Source of the DNA: a virus
Virus record (IMG/VR): IMGVR_UViG_3300028920_000050
Span: 37,395 to 101,394 of that record
Length of the DNA: 64,000 bases
Strand: one strand, 5' to 3'
The notes beneath the pieces were generated by a model that searched no databases, was not told where the DNA came from, and was given only the letters and a program-made list of their open reading frames with translations. Made by a program: the position numbers and the translations under genes. Of the stretch, positions 1-5,873 are shown piece by piece. Numbering within the stretch: position 1 is the stretch's first letter; each line of letters starts with the position of its first letter.

Positions 1-151
1 TGTCAACTCCAATTATAATGATACTCTCATTGTGCTCGAAATCGTTTTTTACTAAATCAAACACATTATCTGGAGATGTTATATAAGGAGCGTTTAGCTC
101 AGCAAGCTTTAGGTAGAAATACTTTACTTTAAACTTATCCTTGTACTTCAT
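1..151 (-). CDS. Partial protein, possible RadC/JAB-like domain
   Basis: About 50 N-terminal residues are visible before the gene runs off the left edge. The start ATG lies inside the 3' end of the preceding gene (positions 149-151). The stretch ITSPDNVFDLVKNDF followed by IIIIGVD resembles the opening of RadC-type JAB metalloprotease folds, which begin with an I-x-S-P-x-D-V helix and a hydrophobic strand. The HxH metal motif that would decide this lies outside the window. The assignment is tentative, but the reading frame and overlap with the upstream gene look real. Confidence 0.5.
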   Translation of the reverse strand, partial: MKYKDKFKVKYFYLKLAELNAPYITSPDNVFDLVKNDFEHNESIIIIGVD

Positions 152-803
152 TTTCCACCTCTTCTTCATCTTCTTCGTACTCCCAAAAGCCAAAGTCAGA
201 TCCGTCACCTTCATGCGCTCCGAAGGTTGTACCATAAGGAGCAATTTCATTCATCTTATCCCAAATGACTTCATTTAACATTTCAGACGCTTCACTTTCC
301 TTGCCTATCTTTACAAGGTGTATAACATCCTTGCAATACCTTAGCAGGTTAGTGAGCCGGTGAGGTTCTACAGAATGTGGCGGAGTAATACTTATAAAAG
401 AACCTATAGCTTCCGCAATATCTTCTGGTTTATGTGTTGCACGAGAAACAGAATAATTAACGAAGCAGTTAGGGAGGCACTCCATATGCATATCGTTGTC
501 TATCATGGCCAGTTGACGAGAATTAATTGTGCACCAAACACCATTTATTTCCATAACCTTTTCTATGGTCTGCGGGGCCATTGGAATGATAAGGTAATTG
601 TGCAGATCCATGAACTCGGAAAAAACAATGTACGTGTCATATACGGCGGAACATACAATGTACCATACACATGTGCCTACTCCTTCACCAGACATGTAGA
701 TATACATAGGCATACTGTCTGTGCCAACCATTACATCAGCACTATCTACTAATCTATGTTTGCAGGACATTATTGTCCCAAGATTTTTTGTATACTTGTT
801 CAT
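135..803 (-). CDS. Unknown 222-residue protein with acidic C-terminus
   Basis: The ATG is preceded by AAAAAAGGAG at good spacing. The body has Cys/Met-rich beta-like stretches (residues 20-110) and a helical part, and ends in a strongly acidic tail (about 15 Asp/Glu in the last 22 residues). I do not recognise a family. It follows a long RNA hairpin (837-902) and overlaps the next, edge-truncated gene. The acidic tail could serve as a protein-interaction or DNA-mimic segment, which is inference only. Confidence 0.8.
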   Translation of the reverse strand: MNKYTKNLGTIMSCKHRLVDSADVMVGTDSMPMYIYMSGEGVGTCVWYIVCSAVYDTYIVFSEFMDLHNYLIIPMAPQTIEKVMEINGVWCTINSRQLAMIDNDMHMECLPNCFVNYSVSRATHKPEDIAEAIGSFISITPPHSVEPHRLTNLLRYCKDVIHLVKIGKESEASEMLNEVIWDKMNEIAPYGTTFGAHEGDGSDFGFWEYEEDEEEVENEVQG

Positions 804-836
804 AAATGAACTCCTTTTTTATTTTAGGTTAAAGGC

Positions 837-902
837 AAGTCTGCAACTCCTGGGAGGACACCCGCCATCAACAAGGGTGTACCAGAATGGAGCTGCAGAC
901 TT
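837..902 (-). ncRNA. Long hairpin leader upstream of the 222-residue gene
   Basis: Two 14-base arms (837-850 and 889-902) pair completely in minus-strand RNA. The single mismatch, A-C on the plus strand (846/893), becomes U-G on the minus strand. An inner ACACCC/GGGTGT stem (858-863/875-880) extends it. No strong U tract follows, so it looks more like a structured 5' leader or processing site than a terminator. Confidence 0.6.
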
Positions 903-931
903 ACCTGCTTAACTAACAGATTGGTTATGAA

Positions 932-1327
932 TTAGCAAGCCTTTTTGTAAGATCTTACTTTTCTACTTTTTTCGTAGCGGTAAGTATCTTTATCTTTATG
1001 AGTGGAAGAGGACTCAACAATAATACTATCCCTGAACCATGTAACACCTGTAAACCTGTGTACATCTCCGGGCTTTACTCTCATGTAGTCTCCCTTGCGG
1101 AGAACATATATTTTATTATTGAGTTCCATGCGGACCTTGCCGCAAAGAATGATGAATACTTCATCTTTTAATTTATGATAGTGCAGACTGCACTGAAAAC
1201 CTGATTTTAATACAAGTACTTTCGTACAATAGTCACTATTAACTATAAATCCTTCGAGACCCCACACTTTACGTGCGATCTCTATAAAGAAGTTTTCTTT
1301 AAATTGACGTTTAAGATTTTTCCACAT
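932..1327 (-). CDS. Cupin-domain protein
   Basis: A single cupin fold of 131 residues. The first cupin motif shows H49, H51 and E56 in LHYHKLKDEVF, and the second shows PGDVHRF with H90, giving the usual three-His/one-Glu metal site. Small cupins of this type resemble the C-terminal part of mannose-6-phosphate isomerases or WbuC-like proteins that bind sugar nucleotides, so a link with the phage glycan genes is possible; substrate unknown. SD is AGAGG, immediately after a terminator-like hairpin (1347-1402). A palindrome core lies within its last codons. Confidence 0.8.
   Translation of the reverse strand: MWKNLKRQFKENFFIEIARKVWGLEGFIVNSDYCTKVLVLKSGFQCSLHYHKLKDEVFIILCGKVRMELNNKIYVLRKGDYMRVKPGDVHRFTGVTWFRDSIIVESSSTHKDKDTYRYEKSRKVRSYKKAC
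947..958. repeat. GTAAGATCTTAC palindrome core inside a gene end
   Basis: A perfect 12-base core of the dispersed palindrome, lying in the last codons of the cupin gene. The outer T/A pair of the 14-base form is not complete. Confidence 0.6.
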
Positions 1328-1340
1328 AATAATTTCCTCT

Positions 1341-1402
1341 AAAAAGGGGTTTCCGTACCAAACGGTATCTGCTGGTCGGATGCGTGCAAGGCACGGAAAC
1401 CC
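1341..1402 (-). terminator. 13-bp hairpin with U5 tract before the cupin gene
   Basis: Arms 1347-1359 and 1390-1402 pair over 13 bases. The one A-C mismatch on the plus strand (1357/1392) is U-G on the minus strand. The minus-strand RNA continues with CTTTTTAG and then the cupin ribosome site, giving an intrinsic terminator or attenuator placed between two genes read in the same direction. Confidence 0.7.
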
Positions 1403-1429
1403 GTTTACCTAAAATGTTTTGGAGTTGAA

Positions 1430-1813
1430 TTAGCTTACCGTAACAGTATTCATGTTCCGGTAAATCCGTGTACGCTGTTTGTATTGTTTGTTTCTCTCGT
1501 TGATAAATGCACCAAGCAGTTTGCCAAGTGATTTACGGAGAGCTGTCCACCCTTCTTTTGGCTTAGGGTGGTTAGCAAGATAAAGAAGATCATTCTTTGC
1601 GGCAATAGGCAGTGTGGAGATAGAATAGACAACGGCAGCAAGCTTCTTTGCATGAGCGTCCTTTGCTTCTCCCATATCTTTTCTGGCCTTGGTTATTTCC
1701 TTCACAAGGTTATCCTTCCGTGTTTTAATTATTGACTGGACTTCCTTTTCCGGCTTTTCACCTTCAACTGAAGCAAGCTCCAGTTTAATTAATCTTATCG
1801 CTTCATCACGCAT
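1430..1813 (-). CDS. Unknown basic helical protein (127 aa)
   Basis: The ATG is preceded by AAGGAG. The protein is Lys/Arg/Glu-rich and mostly helical, with a likely coiled coil over residues 10-60 (repeated KARKD-type heptads) and a basic C-terminus. No family recognised. It sits alone between two structured intergenic regions, suggesting individual post-transcriptional control. Confidence 0.75.
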   Translation of the reverse strand: MRDEAIRLIKLELASVEGEKPEKEVQSIIKTRKDNLVKEITKARKDMGEAKDAHAKKLAAVVYSISTLPIAAKNDLLYLANHPKPKEGWTALRKSLGKLLGAFINERNKQYKQRTRIYRNMNTVTVS

Positions 1814-2107
1814 GATGTACTCCTTAAAGTAAAATAAAGGCAGCCTAGCTACTCAACTGCCGGGGTAGTTTTCAATATAGTGGAGCGGGGGGCCGTGCCA
1901 GTATTCCTGACACTGCAGCCTTTGGTGACCGCTTCCCAGGGGGCATTATTTTCGCAACTTAAGAGGACTCACTGGCATAACGTTCCGTCTTAAGACTACC
2001 TTTCCTCTCCCTGCCCTACCAGAGGGCGGGGTTTGCAGGAGGCTCCGCAACTTGCAAGTCTGTATAAAAAAGAGTGTAAGTATAAAGTCATTGGTCAAAA
2101 AATAAAT

Positions 2108-2125
2108 GATGTAAGATCTTACATC
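2108..2125. repeat. TGTAAGATCTTACA palindrome (18-base extended)
   Basis: Perfect 18-base palindrome GATGTAAGATCTTACATC centred at 2116.5. Its partner at 2154-2165 lies 43 bp away, about four helical turns. Confidence 0.8.
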
Positions 2126-2153
2126 AGGCGACTGAACCGTTACAGGCCCCAAC

Positions 2154-2165
2154 GTAAGATCTTAC
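2154..2165. repeat. GTAAGATCTTAC palindrome core
   Basis: Perfect 12-base core of the family, paired with the copy at 2108-2125, in non-coding DNA downstream of the 147-residue gene. Confidence 0.75.
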
Positions 2166-2291
2166 ATCTGCGCGGCTAATTATACCCTGTAAAGTCCGCT
2201 ATCGGAACAGGGTGACGGAATTTCAGGATCAAAAGCATCCCGGAGTATCCGTAGATGTTTTCTCCCTAGCCGTGTCCGCTTGCGGAGAGTA

Positions 2292-2735
2292 TTAAGCTGA
2301 TCTTGCTTCTTCTTTTTCTTTGGTTTCTTCTGCTTTTTCATTGGAAGCCCCCTCAGCTTTTTTAGCTTTATCCTCAAGGCGCTTCTTTTTAGCGGCCTCA
2401 AGCTCAACCTTTTTAGCTTCTTTCCGTTTGATAAGCTCGTCCTCTATGCGCTGAACAGTATCAACACTGTGATACTCTCCCGGTTTCCATAAAGGGTGCT
2501 CAACATTACCGGTAATTCGGAGGTCCGTGGTGAGTTTACCGGCTGTATGGAACTCCTCAGTAAGAACTTTCTCAATGAGATCGAGCTTACCGACATAGAT
2601 ACGCTTGCGGATACCTGTAGTACCGCTGCCCTTGGTAAAGGCAATACGGACGGCAGGTTTACCGTAGTGGCTGACGTTTTGGATGTTGACATGAACACAC
2701 TTGATGTTCATTTCTTCGATAATTTTATCTTTCAT
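2292..2735 (-). CDS. Unknown protein with charged Lys/Glu tail (147 aa)
   Basis: A globular N-terminal region (residues 1-90, alternating hydrophobic strands) is followed by a 55-residue tail made almost only of Lys, Glu and Ala, probably one long charged helix. SD GGAG precedes the ATG, and the start overlaps the 3' end of the upstream Cys-rich gene. No family recognised. Confidence 0.75.
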   Translation of the reverse strand: MKDKIIEEMNIKCVHVNIQNVSHYGKPAVRIAFTKGSGTTGIRKRIYVGKLDLIEKVLTEEFHTAGKLTTDLRITGNVEHPLWKPGEYHSVDTVQRIEDELIKRKEAKKVELEAAKKKRLEDKAKKAEGASNEKAEETKEKEEARSA

Positions 2736-2946
2736 CTTTTTTGTCTCCTTGTTTATTATTATAGTAACACTGTTGGTGGTGGACTATTAATTTGTCTACC
2801 TCATGTTCAGGTAACTTCCGTAGGGTAGTACCTGTATTGGAGTTCTTGTATTTCTTGCACCGTTTTAATGGACAATCTTTTTTAGGGGTGGGGCACTCTG
2901 TAAGGTAGGTCTTTATCATGTGCATAGATACAAGCATATCTATCAT
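2725..2946 (-). CDS. Small Cys-rich protein (73 aa)
   Basis: Contains C18-x5-C24-x4-C29 within ECPTPKKDCPLKRCKKY plus a later Cys, a spacing suggestive of a small metal-binding knuckle. The start overlaps the stop of the preceding gene by ATGA, and the stop overlaps the next start, so the three genes are translationally coupled. Function unknown. Confidence 0.7.
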   Translation of the reverse strand: MIDMLVSMHMIKTYLTECPTPKKDCPLKRCKKYKNSNTGTTLRKLPEHEVDKLIVHHQQCYYNNKQGDKKDER

Positions 2947-3206
2947 CCCCTAACTCCCGCAAAGAAGGAATACACTTTAAACTTAAACTTCCGCCAAGTC
3001 ATTTTCTTTTTCCAGTATGCGATCCTGTCAAGCACCTTTTTTTCAAGATCTTTATAATAGTCGATCTGCTCACAGCTGTCCGGACATGTCTTGCGGTCGG
3101 CGGACCGAAGGCGGAAGCCCTGGCAATTATTGCATATCGTATCACACGCTTCATTAAGAGCGTTGGACATCTTGACATGCAGGTCGTCATACTTTTTAGG
3201 TTTCAT
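2943..3206 (-). CDS. Cys-rich basic protein (87 aa)
   Basis: I chose the ATG at 3206 because TTTGGAG precedes it at good spacing; a longer in-frame reading to 3266 would run through a strong hairpin. Cysteines occur as C-x3-C-x2-C then C-x3-C, consistent with a zinc or iron-sulfur site. The C-terminus is aromatic and basic (WRKFKFKVYSFFAGVRG). First gene of a three-gene overlapping set with a promoter at 3439-3466. Confidence 0.7.
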   Translation of the reverse strand: MKPKKYDDLHVKMSNALNEACDTICNNCQGFRLRSADRKTCPDSCEQIDYYKDLEKKVLDRIAYWKKKMTWRKFKFKVYSFFAGVRG

Positions 3207-3223
3207 AATTACTCCAAAACAAA

Positions 3224-3267
3224 TGTGAGGAGACCTACAATACCTCAGCGTTACAGATCTCCTCACA
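3224..3267 (-). terminator. 12-bp terminator-like hairpin in the leader
   Basis: Arms 3224-3235 and 3256-3267 pair over 12 bases. The only C-A mismatch (3234/3257) becomes G-U in minus-strand RNA. It is followed by CATTTGTTTTGG and then the ribosome site of the 87-residue gene. Its placement inside the 5' leader suggests attenuation or stabilisation. Confidence 0.6.
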
Positions 3268-3432
3268 ATAATTAGCTAGATTATTTGCTTGTATAATAAT
3301 TTGTTTTTATATTAGGTATTTTGTGTAGCTACCGCATAACACCCCCTTGCCTACTCTCAGGCGGTCCGGTTGTTTTTTGGTTGGCATACTTGCCGCTAAA
3401 GGTTTAAATATAAGGTTTGTGTTTCCACATGA
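3268..3432 (-). ncRNA. Structured 5' leader of the Cys-rich operon
   Basis: Leader RNA between a predicted start near 3432 and the terminator-like hairpin at 3224-3267. It includes an ACCGC/GCGGT closing stem around a GC-rich core near 3330-3356. With a terminator-like hairpin immediately before the ribosome site, the layout is that of an attenuator or riboregulator. No known riboswitch class is recognised. Confidence 0.35.
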
Positions 3433-3438
3433 AATACT

Positions 3439-3466
3439 ATTATACAATAAATGTAACATCTTACAA
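3439..3466 (-). promoter_or_regulatory. Sigma70-like promoter overlapped by a palindrome
   Basis: Minus strand -35 TTGTAA (3466-3461), 16-base spacer, -10 TATAAT (3444-3439). The -35 lies inside the variant palindrome TGTAACATCTTACA (3452-3465), so a protein bound there would block the polymerase. It would drive the Cys-rich gene set starting at 3206. Confidence 0.6.
3452..3465. repeat. Palindrome variant TGTAACATCTTACA
   Basis: One base from the perfect 14-base form. It overlaps the -35 element of the promoter at 3439-3466. Confidence 0.65.
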
Positions 3467-3569
3467 GTCCCCTCTATGTAACAGAGAAAAAAGAGCAGTT
3501 GTAATTAAGCAAAAATAAAAGTAAGACCCTACACCCTGAACTGCAGCTGGGAGGCCCCGCGATCCAGAA

Positions 3570-3583
3570 TGTAAGATCTTACA
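3570..3583. repeat. TGTAAGATCTTACA palindrome
   Basis: Perfect 14-base palindrome in non-coding DNA. Confidence 0.8.
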
Positions 3584-3657
3584 ATTTATAATATTTGTGG
3601 CAAGGCGCCACCACCCTTCCCTACTCTTTCTCCAAAATTTTATTTTAATACTTGCAG

Positions 3658-3705
3658 TAAAAATCTGCGGGGACCGCCAACCTTGTCCAGGCGATCCCCA
3701 CAGAT
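3658..3705 (-). terminator. 16-bp intrinsic terminator
   Basis: Arms 3663-3678 and 3690-3705 pair along all 16 positions in minus-strand RNA. Two C-A mismatches on the plus strand (3668/3700 and 3674/3694) are G-U on the minus strand. An 11-base loop and a U5 tract follow. It lies about 290 bases downstream of the 298-residue gene, behind a first terminator. Confidence 0.8.
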
Positions 3706-3885
3706 GTTATTTACGTATACCGGATATAAAGGAAATTAAGACCGGACACACATAAACCAGTAAACAGTTATTTGCTAAAGCATAAGAGCTTTAAGCCGTA
3801 AATAAAAAACATAAATGTAAGTTCCCCCATAACAGAAATAAAAGAGATATTAAAACAAATAGTACAGGCCCATATTGATTAGGCC

Positions 3886-3932
3886 AAAAAAATACCCGGA
3901 AAGGATTATTATTTTTAATCCCTTCCGGGTAT
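3886..3932 (-). terminator. Intrinsic terminator after the 298-residue gene
   Basis: Arms 3892-3907 and 3917-3932 pair over 16 bases. The single A-C mismatch on the plus strand is U-G on the minus strand. Six or seven Us follow in the minus-strand RNA. It ends the 298-residue gene unit. Confidence 0.85.
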
Positions 3933-3937
3933 TGTAA

Positions 3938-3951
3938 TGTAAGATCTTACA
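3938..3951. repeat. TGTAAGATCTTACA palindrome (tandem copy 1)
   Basis: Perfect 14-base palindrome, 22 bp centre to centre from the next copy, about two helical turns. Confidence 0.85.
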
Positions 3952-3959
3952 ATCGAAAT

Positions 3960-3973
3960 TGTAAGATCTTACA
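3960..3973. repeat. TGTAAGATCTTACA palindrome (tandem copy 2)
   Basis: Perfect 14-base palindrome located between the stop of the 298-residue gene and its terminator. Confidence 0.85.
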
Positions 3974-3993
3974 TTTAGCAGGAAATGAAATGA

Positions 3994-4890
3994 TTATTTT
4001 TTTAACTTGCGGGTAATGGTGCGCTCATAATTTTCGGTAACCTTTTTGATATAATCAGTACAGGATTTTTCAACCTGTTTCAATTTATCTTTACCGATTT
4101 TGATCTTTAAAATGTCAGATACAATGTCAACAGCATTTTCAGCCAATAACATTTTACAGATCATTTCTTTTTGATCATTAGATTTTTTGTTTTCCTTTTT
4201 GATACTGTCTCGGTCAATTTGTTTTGACATTTCACTGATCATTTTTTCACGTTCTAAAATTGCATTGTGCTGTTTATCAATTTTTTCACGTTCTTTATTA
4301 TCGGTGATTTTTGCCGTATTTGGTAATAGATTTACTTCTTTTTTTGCCTGATCTATTCCGAGCTTGCAAATATACTTTTTATATTTGCTATCATCTTTTA
4401 AATTGCCGTTACCACTTGCAATATAGGTGATCAGCTTTTTGATGCTATCATCATTTAACTGATTTTTCTTGACCGTCTTTGCTAAGTTCATTAGAACCGA
4501 GTACGGTACATTTGTACCAAGTTCAATCTGAAAATTAGCAAAATACCCGGCTGAAATTAATTTCATTACTGCATTTTGTTTGACATGTAAACGGCTGAAA
4601 TATTCTTTCCAGTATTCATCCACGACCGAAGATATTGACGGTTTTTTGGAATAATTGTCAGGATTTTTTTTATAATCTGTTAACTTTTCTGTCAACAGAT
4701 CAGCAGTAAAATTATGTAACATGGCATGGTACACGATTTTACTTGCATTTTCATATTTTGACATGGTAATGATCTTTTTGAATTGATCATTACGATTGTT
4801 AACTACCGTTAACATATTGCCCATGTCAATAGATGATTTAAAGATTTTGTCCGTGTCGGATTTTGATACGATTGTTTGATTTTTATTCAT
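3994..4890 (-). CDS. Lys-rich 298-aa protein, candidate DNA-binding regulator
   Basis: A basic, almost wholly helical protein (Lys above 20 percent by eye) with a central region around residues 100-150 (QNAVMKLISAGYFANF, then LGTNVPYSVLMNLAK) that could hold a helix-turn-helix. A long charged, coiled-coil-like C-terminal half follows. I do not recognise the family. It is a monocistronic unit with its own TTGACA promoter (5005-5032) and terminator (3886-3932). Palindromic sites surround it at higher density than anywhere else in the window, so it may be the protein that binds them and may autoregulate. That link is inference from position. Confidence 0.75.
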   Translation of the reverse strand: MNKNQTIVSKSDTDKIFKSSIDMGNMLTVVNNRNDQFKKIITMSKYENASKIVYHAMLHNFTADLLTEKLTDYKKNPDNYSKKPSISSVVDEYWKEYFSRLHVKQNAVMKLISAGYFANFQIELGTNVPYSVLMNLAKTVKKNQLNDDSIKKLITYIASGNGNLKDDSKYKKYICKLGIDQAKKEVNLLPNTAKITDNKEREKIDKQHNAILEREKMISEMSKQIDRDSIKKENKKSNDQKEMICKMLLAENAVDIVSDILKIKIGKDKLKQVEKSCTDYIKKVTENYERTITRKLKK

Positions 4891-4923
4891 AATATTTTTC
4901 CTTTTATTTTAATTTAGTTAAAA

Positions 4924-4937
4924 TGTAATATCTTACA
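4924..4937. repeat. Palindrome variant TGTAATATCTTACA
   Basis: Lies in the 5' UTR of the 298-residue gene, 32 bp centre to centre from the 4957-4968 copy (about three helical turns). Confidence 0.75.
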
Positions 4938-4952
4938 TTCTATATAAAAAAT

Positions 4953-4972
4953 AAAATGTAATATTACATTTT
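4953..4972. repeat. Short-spacer palindrome TGTAATATTACA
   Basis: Perfect 20-base palindrome AAAATGTAATATTACATTTT. The half-sites TGTAA/TTACA are two bases closer than in the main form. It lies just downstream of the predicted transcription start. Confidence 0.75.
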
Positions 4973-5004
4973 TACAGGATCACAACATGCTGATCCTATT
5001 CTTA

Positions 5005-5032
5005 ATTGTATCATGATTATAGTTTTTGTCAA
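5005..5032 (-). promoter_or_regulatory. Sigma70-type promoter of the 298-residue gene
   Basis: Minus strand -35 TTGACA (5032-5027), 16-base spacer, -10 TACAAT (5010-5005), start near 4998. One of the best consensus promoters in the window. It is flanked upstream by a palindrome (5049-5066) and downstream by two more (4953-4972 and 4924-4937). Confidence 0.75.
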
Positions 5033-5048
5033 GTTTAATTTTTATCAA

Positions 5049-5066
5049 TTTTGTAATATTACAAAA
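5049..5066. repeat. Short-spacer palindrome TTTTGTAATATTACAAAA
   Basis: Perfect 18-base palindrome about 17 bases upstream of the -35 box. Its centre is 95 bp from that of the 4953-4972 copy, close to nine helical turns. Confidence 0.75.
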
Positions 5067-5250
5067 ATCCGATACAGTAACCCGGAACCGTGATCCCGGT
5101 ACTGGAGATTGAAGGACACCCCCGACGCCGTCAGAGGGTCCGGGTCCCTATGTACTTGAAGCTGAGAACTTTAAAGGATTTAGATTTTAAGTTAGCAATA
5201 CATAAACATATCCAACACACTTTAAAACACACTTTGCAGCACACTCTTAC

Positions 5251-5310
5251 TACTACTCTTATATAGGGTAATGTTAGAGGGCTTTCGGGCCTGGCTCCCG
5301 CCGGTTTTTA
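5251..5310. repeat. Degenerate 60-bp repeat, copy 1
   Basis: Begins TACTACTCTTATATAGGG and ends CTCCCGCCGGTTTTTA; shares both ends with copy 2 and the TATATAGGG-ATGT-AGAGGG middle with copy 3. Confidence 0.6.
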
Positions 5311-5417
5311 AAGCTGTATTATAGGAGCAAAAAATAATTCGGATCTTTGGAAATACAATATATAGCGTGCTTTGAACAATACCTGCTGCATAGAACGCAC
5401 GTAATACAGGATCTTTG

Positions 5418-5478
5418 TACTACTCTTACTATGTGTACTGTTAGTGTACTTGTTGGGCCGTTCTCCCGCCCGTTTTTA
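5418..5478. repeat. Degenerate 60-bp repeat, copy 2
   Basis: Begins TACTACTCTTACTATG and ends CTCCCGCCCGTTTTTA, aligned over its full length with copy 1. Confidence 0.6.
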
Positions 5479-5481
5479 GAT

Positions 5482-5560
5482 CTTGACACTTAAACAATAA
5501 TACAATGTAAGACCTTACATAATAGGTATGTATACCTATAAAGTATGTCTAAGTGTCAAG
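5482..5560. repeat. Nested inverted repeat with TTGACA on both arms
   Basis: Outer arms CTTGACACTTA (5482-5492) and TAAGTGTCAAG (5550-5560) are perfect 11-base inverted copies. Inside lie TGTAAGACCTTACA (5506-5519) and the palindrome TAGGTAT-GT-ATACCTA (5523-5538). The -35-like TTGACA in each arm faces inward, but neither has a good -10 at normal spacing. Confidence 0.75.
5506..5519. repeat. Palindrome variant TGTAAGACCTTACA
   Basis: Six-base arms are intact and the two central bases differ from the consensus. It lies inside the nested inverted repeat. Confidence 0.65.
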
Positions 5561-5668
5561 TGTTGATCGCTGTCATGATGTGCTTAGAGATCCCGATTAT
5601 ATGCGTAATACCACTGTGATCATGTTAAATAATAGGGTAGATCTGCTGTGGATCTGAGGGCAATACAC

Positions 5669-5730
5669 TACTACATAGGTCTCTATATAGGGGGCATGTA
5701 GAGGGGTTTACCCGTATTCCCCCGCCCTGG
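5669..5730. repeat. Degenerate 60-bp repeat, copy 3
   Basis: Shares TACTAC, then CTCTATATAGGG-CATGTAGAGGGGTTT, then a CCCGCC-rich end with copy 1. It is the most diverged copy. Confidence 0.45.
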
Positions 5731-5792
5731 CTACACAGAGGCTTTCTATGGGACGTTCTCAGGGAGGGTCTGCATATTGGGCCTACATACAG

Positions 5793-5836
5793 AAAAACCC
5801 TCTGTGCTGAAGCCGTATAAACAGCACAGAGGGTTT
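5793..5836 (-). terminator. 15-bp intrinsic terminator of the RWER operon
   Basis: Arms 5795-5809 and 5822-5836 are a perfect 15-base inverted repeat around a 12-base loop. The minus-strand RNA ends GGGTTTTTC. It lies 38 bases after the stop of the last gene of the operon. Confidence 0.85.
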
Positions 5837-5873
5837 CATGAGTGTACCCATAATTAGGAGGAACTTAAATAGC

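Larger units (their letters stand above)
1814..2291. other. Structured non-coding gap with two palindromes
   Basis: 478 bases between two genes. On the minus strand there is a nested hairpin at 1836-1923: closing stem AAAGGC/GCCTTT, and an inner GTGCCAG/CTGACAC stem whose C-A mismatch becomes G-U in minus RNA. A GC-rich 9-base hairpin at 2009-2031 instead has its G-U on the plus strand. Two dispersed palindromes (2108-2125 and 2154-2165) are 43 bp apart centre to centre. A 68-codon ORF here spans the palindrome and hairpins and does not look coding. Confidence 0.6.
3467..3993. other. Non-coding region with palindromes and two terminators
   Basis: Together with 3207-3466 this is 787 bases without a convincing gene. 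It holds three perfect palindromes (3570-3583, 3938-3951, 3960-3973), two strong minus-strand terminators (3658-3705 and 3886-3932), and a short GTGGC/GCCAC hairpin near 3595-3611. A pyrimidine stretch CACCC-TT-CCTACTCT occurs twice (near 3350 and 3612). The 180 bases between the terminators could encode a small RNA, but I see no clear promoter for one. Confidence 0.5.
5067..5794. other. Repeat-rich non-coding region, possible control or origin DNA
   Basis: Part of a 983-base stretch without genes. It contains GC-rich dyads near 5087-5145, three short iteron-like copies of ACACACTTT (5215-5223, 5227-5235, and a degenerate one at 5239-5248), three degenerate 60-base repeats (5251-5310, 5418-5478, 5669-5730), and a nested inverted repeat (5482-5560). 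I see no ORF worth calling. Such a mix fits a replication or transcription control region, but no specific origin can be named. Confidence 0.5.

Noticed and set aside
135-803. E2-like (PRTRC/ubiquitin-type) role for the 222-residue protein next to the JAB-like fragment
   Set aside because: Only faint resemblance in one segment, with no E1 or ubiquitin-like gene in view. The idea cannot be supported from this window.
1946-2152. 68-codon ORF on the minus strand
   Set aside because: It runs through hairpins and a palindrome, lacks a convincing ribosome site, and its composition does not look coding.
2180-2407. 75-codon Lys-rich ORF overlapping the end of the 147-residue gene
   Set aside because: Out-of-frame shadow of the Lys/Glu tail. 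A frameshift into it is conceivable at the A-rich stretch, but there is no supporting signal.
4890-5560. Known ParB-parS type partition system
   Set aside because: Dispersed palindromes around a basic protein resemble one, but I see no ParA-like ATPase and no ParB motif in the 298-residue protein. The partition idea is kept only as an untested alternative.
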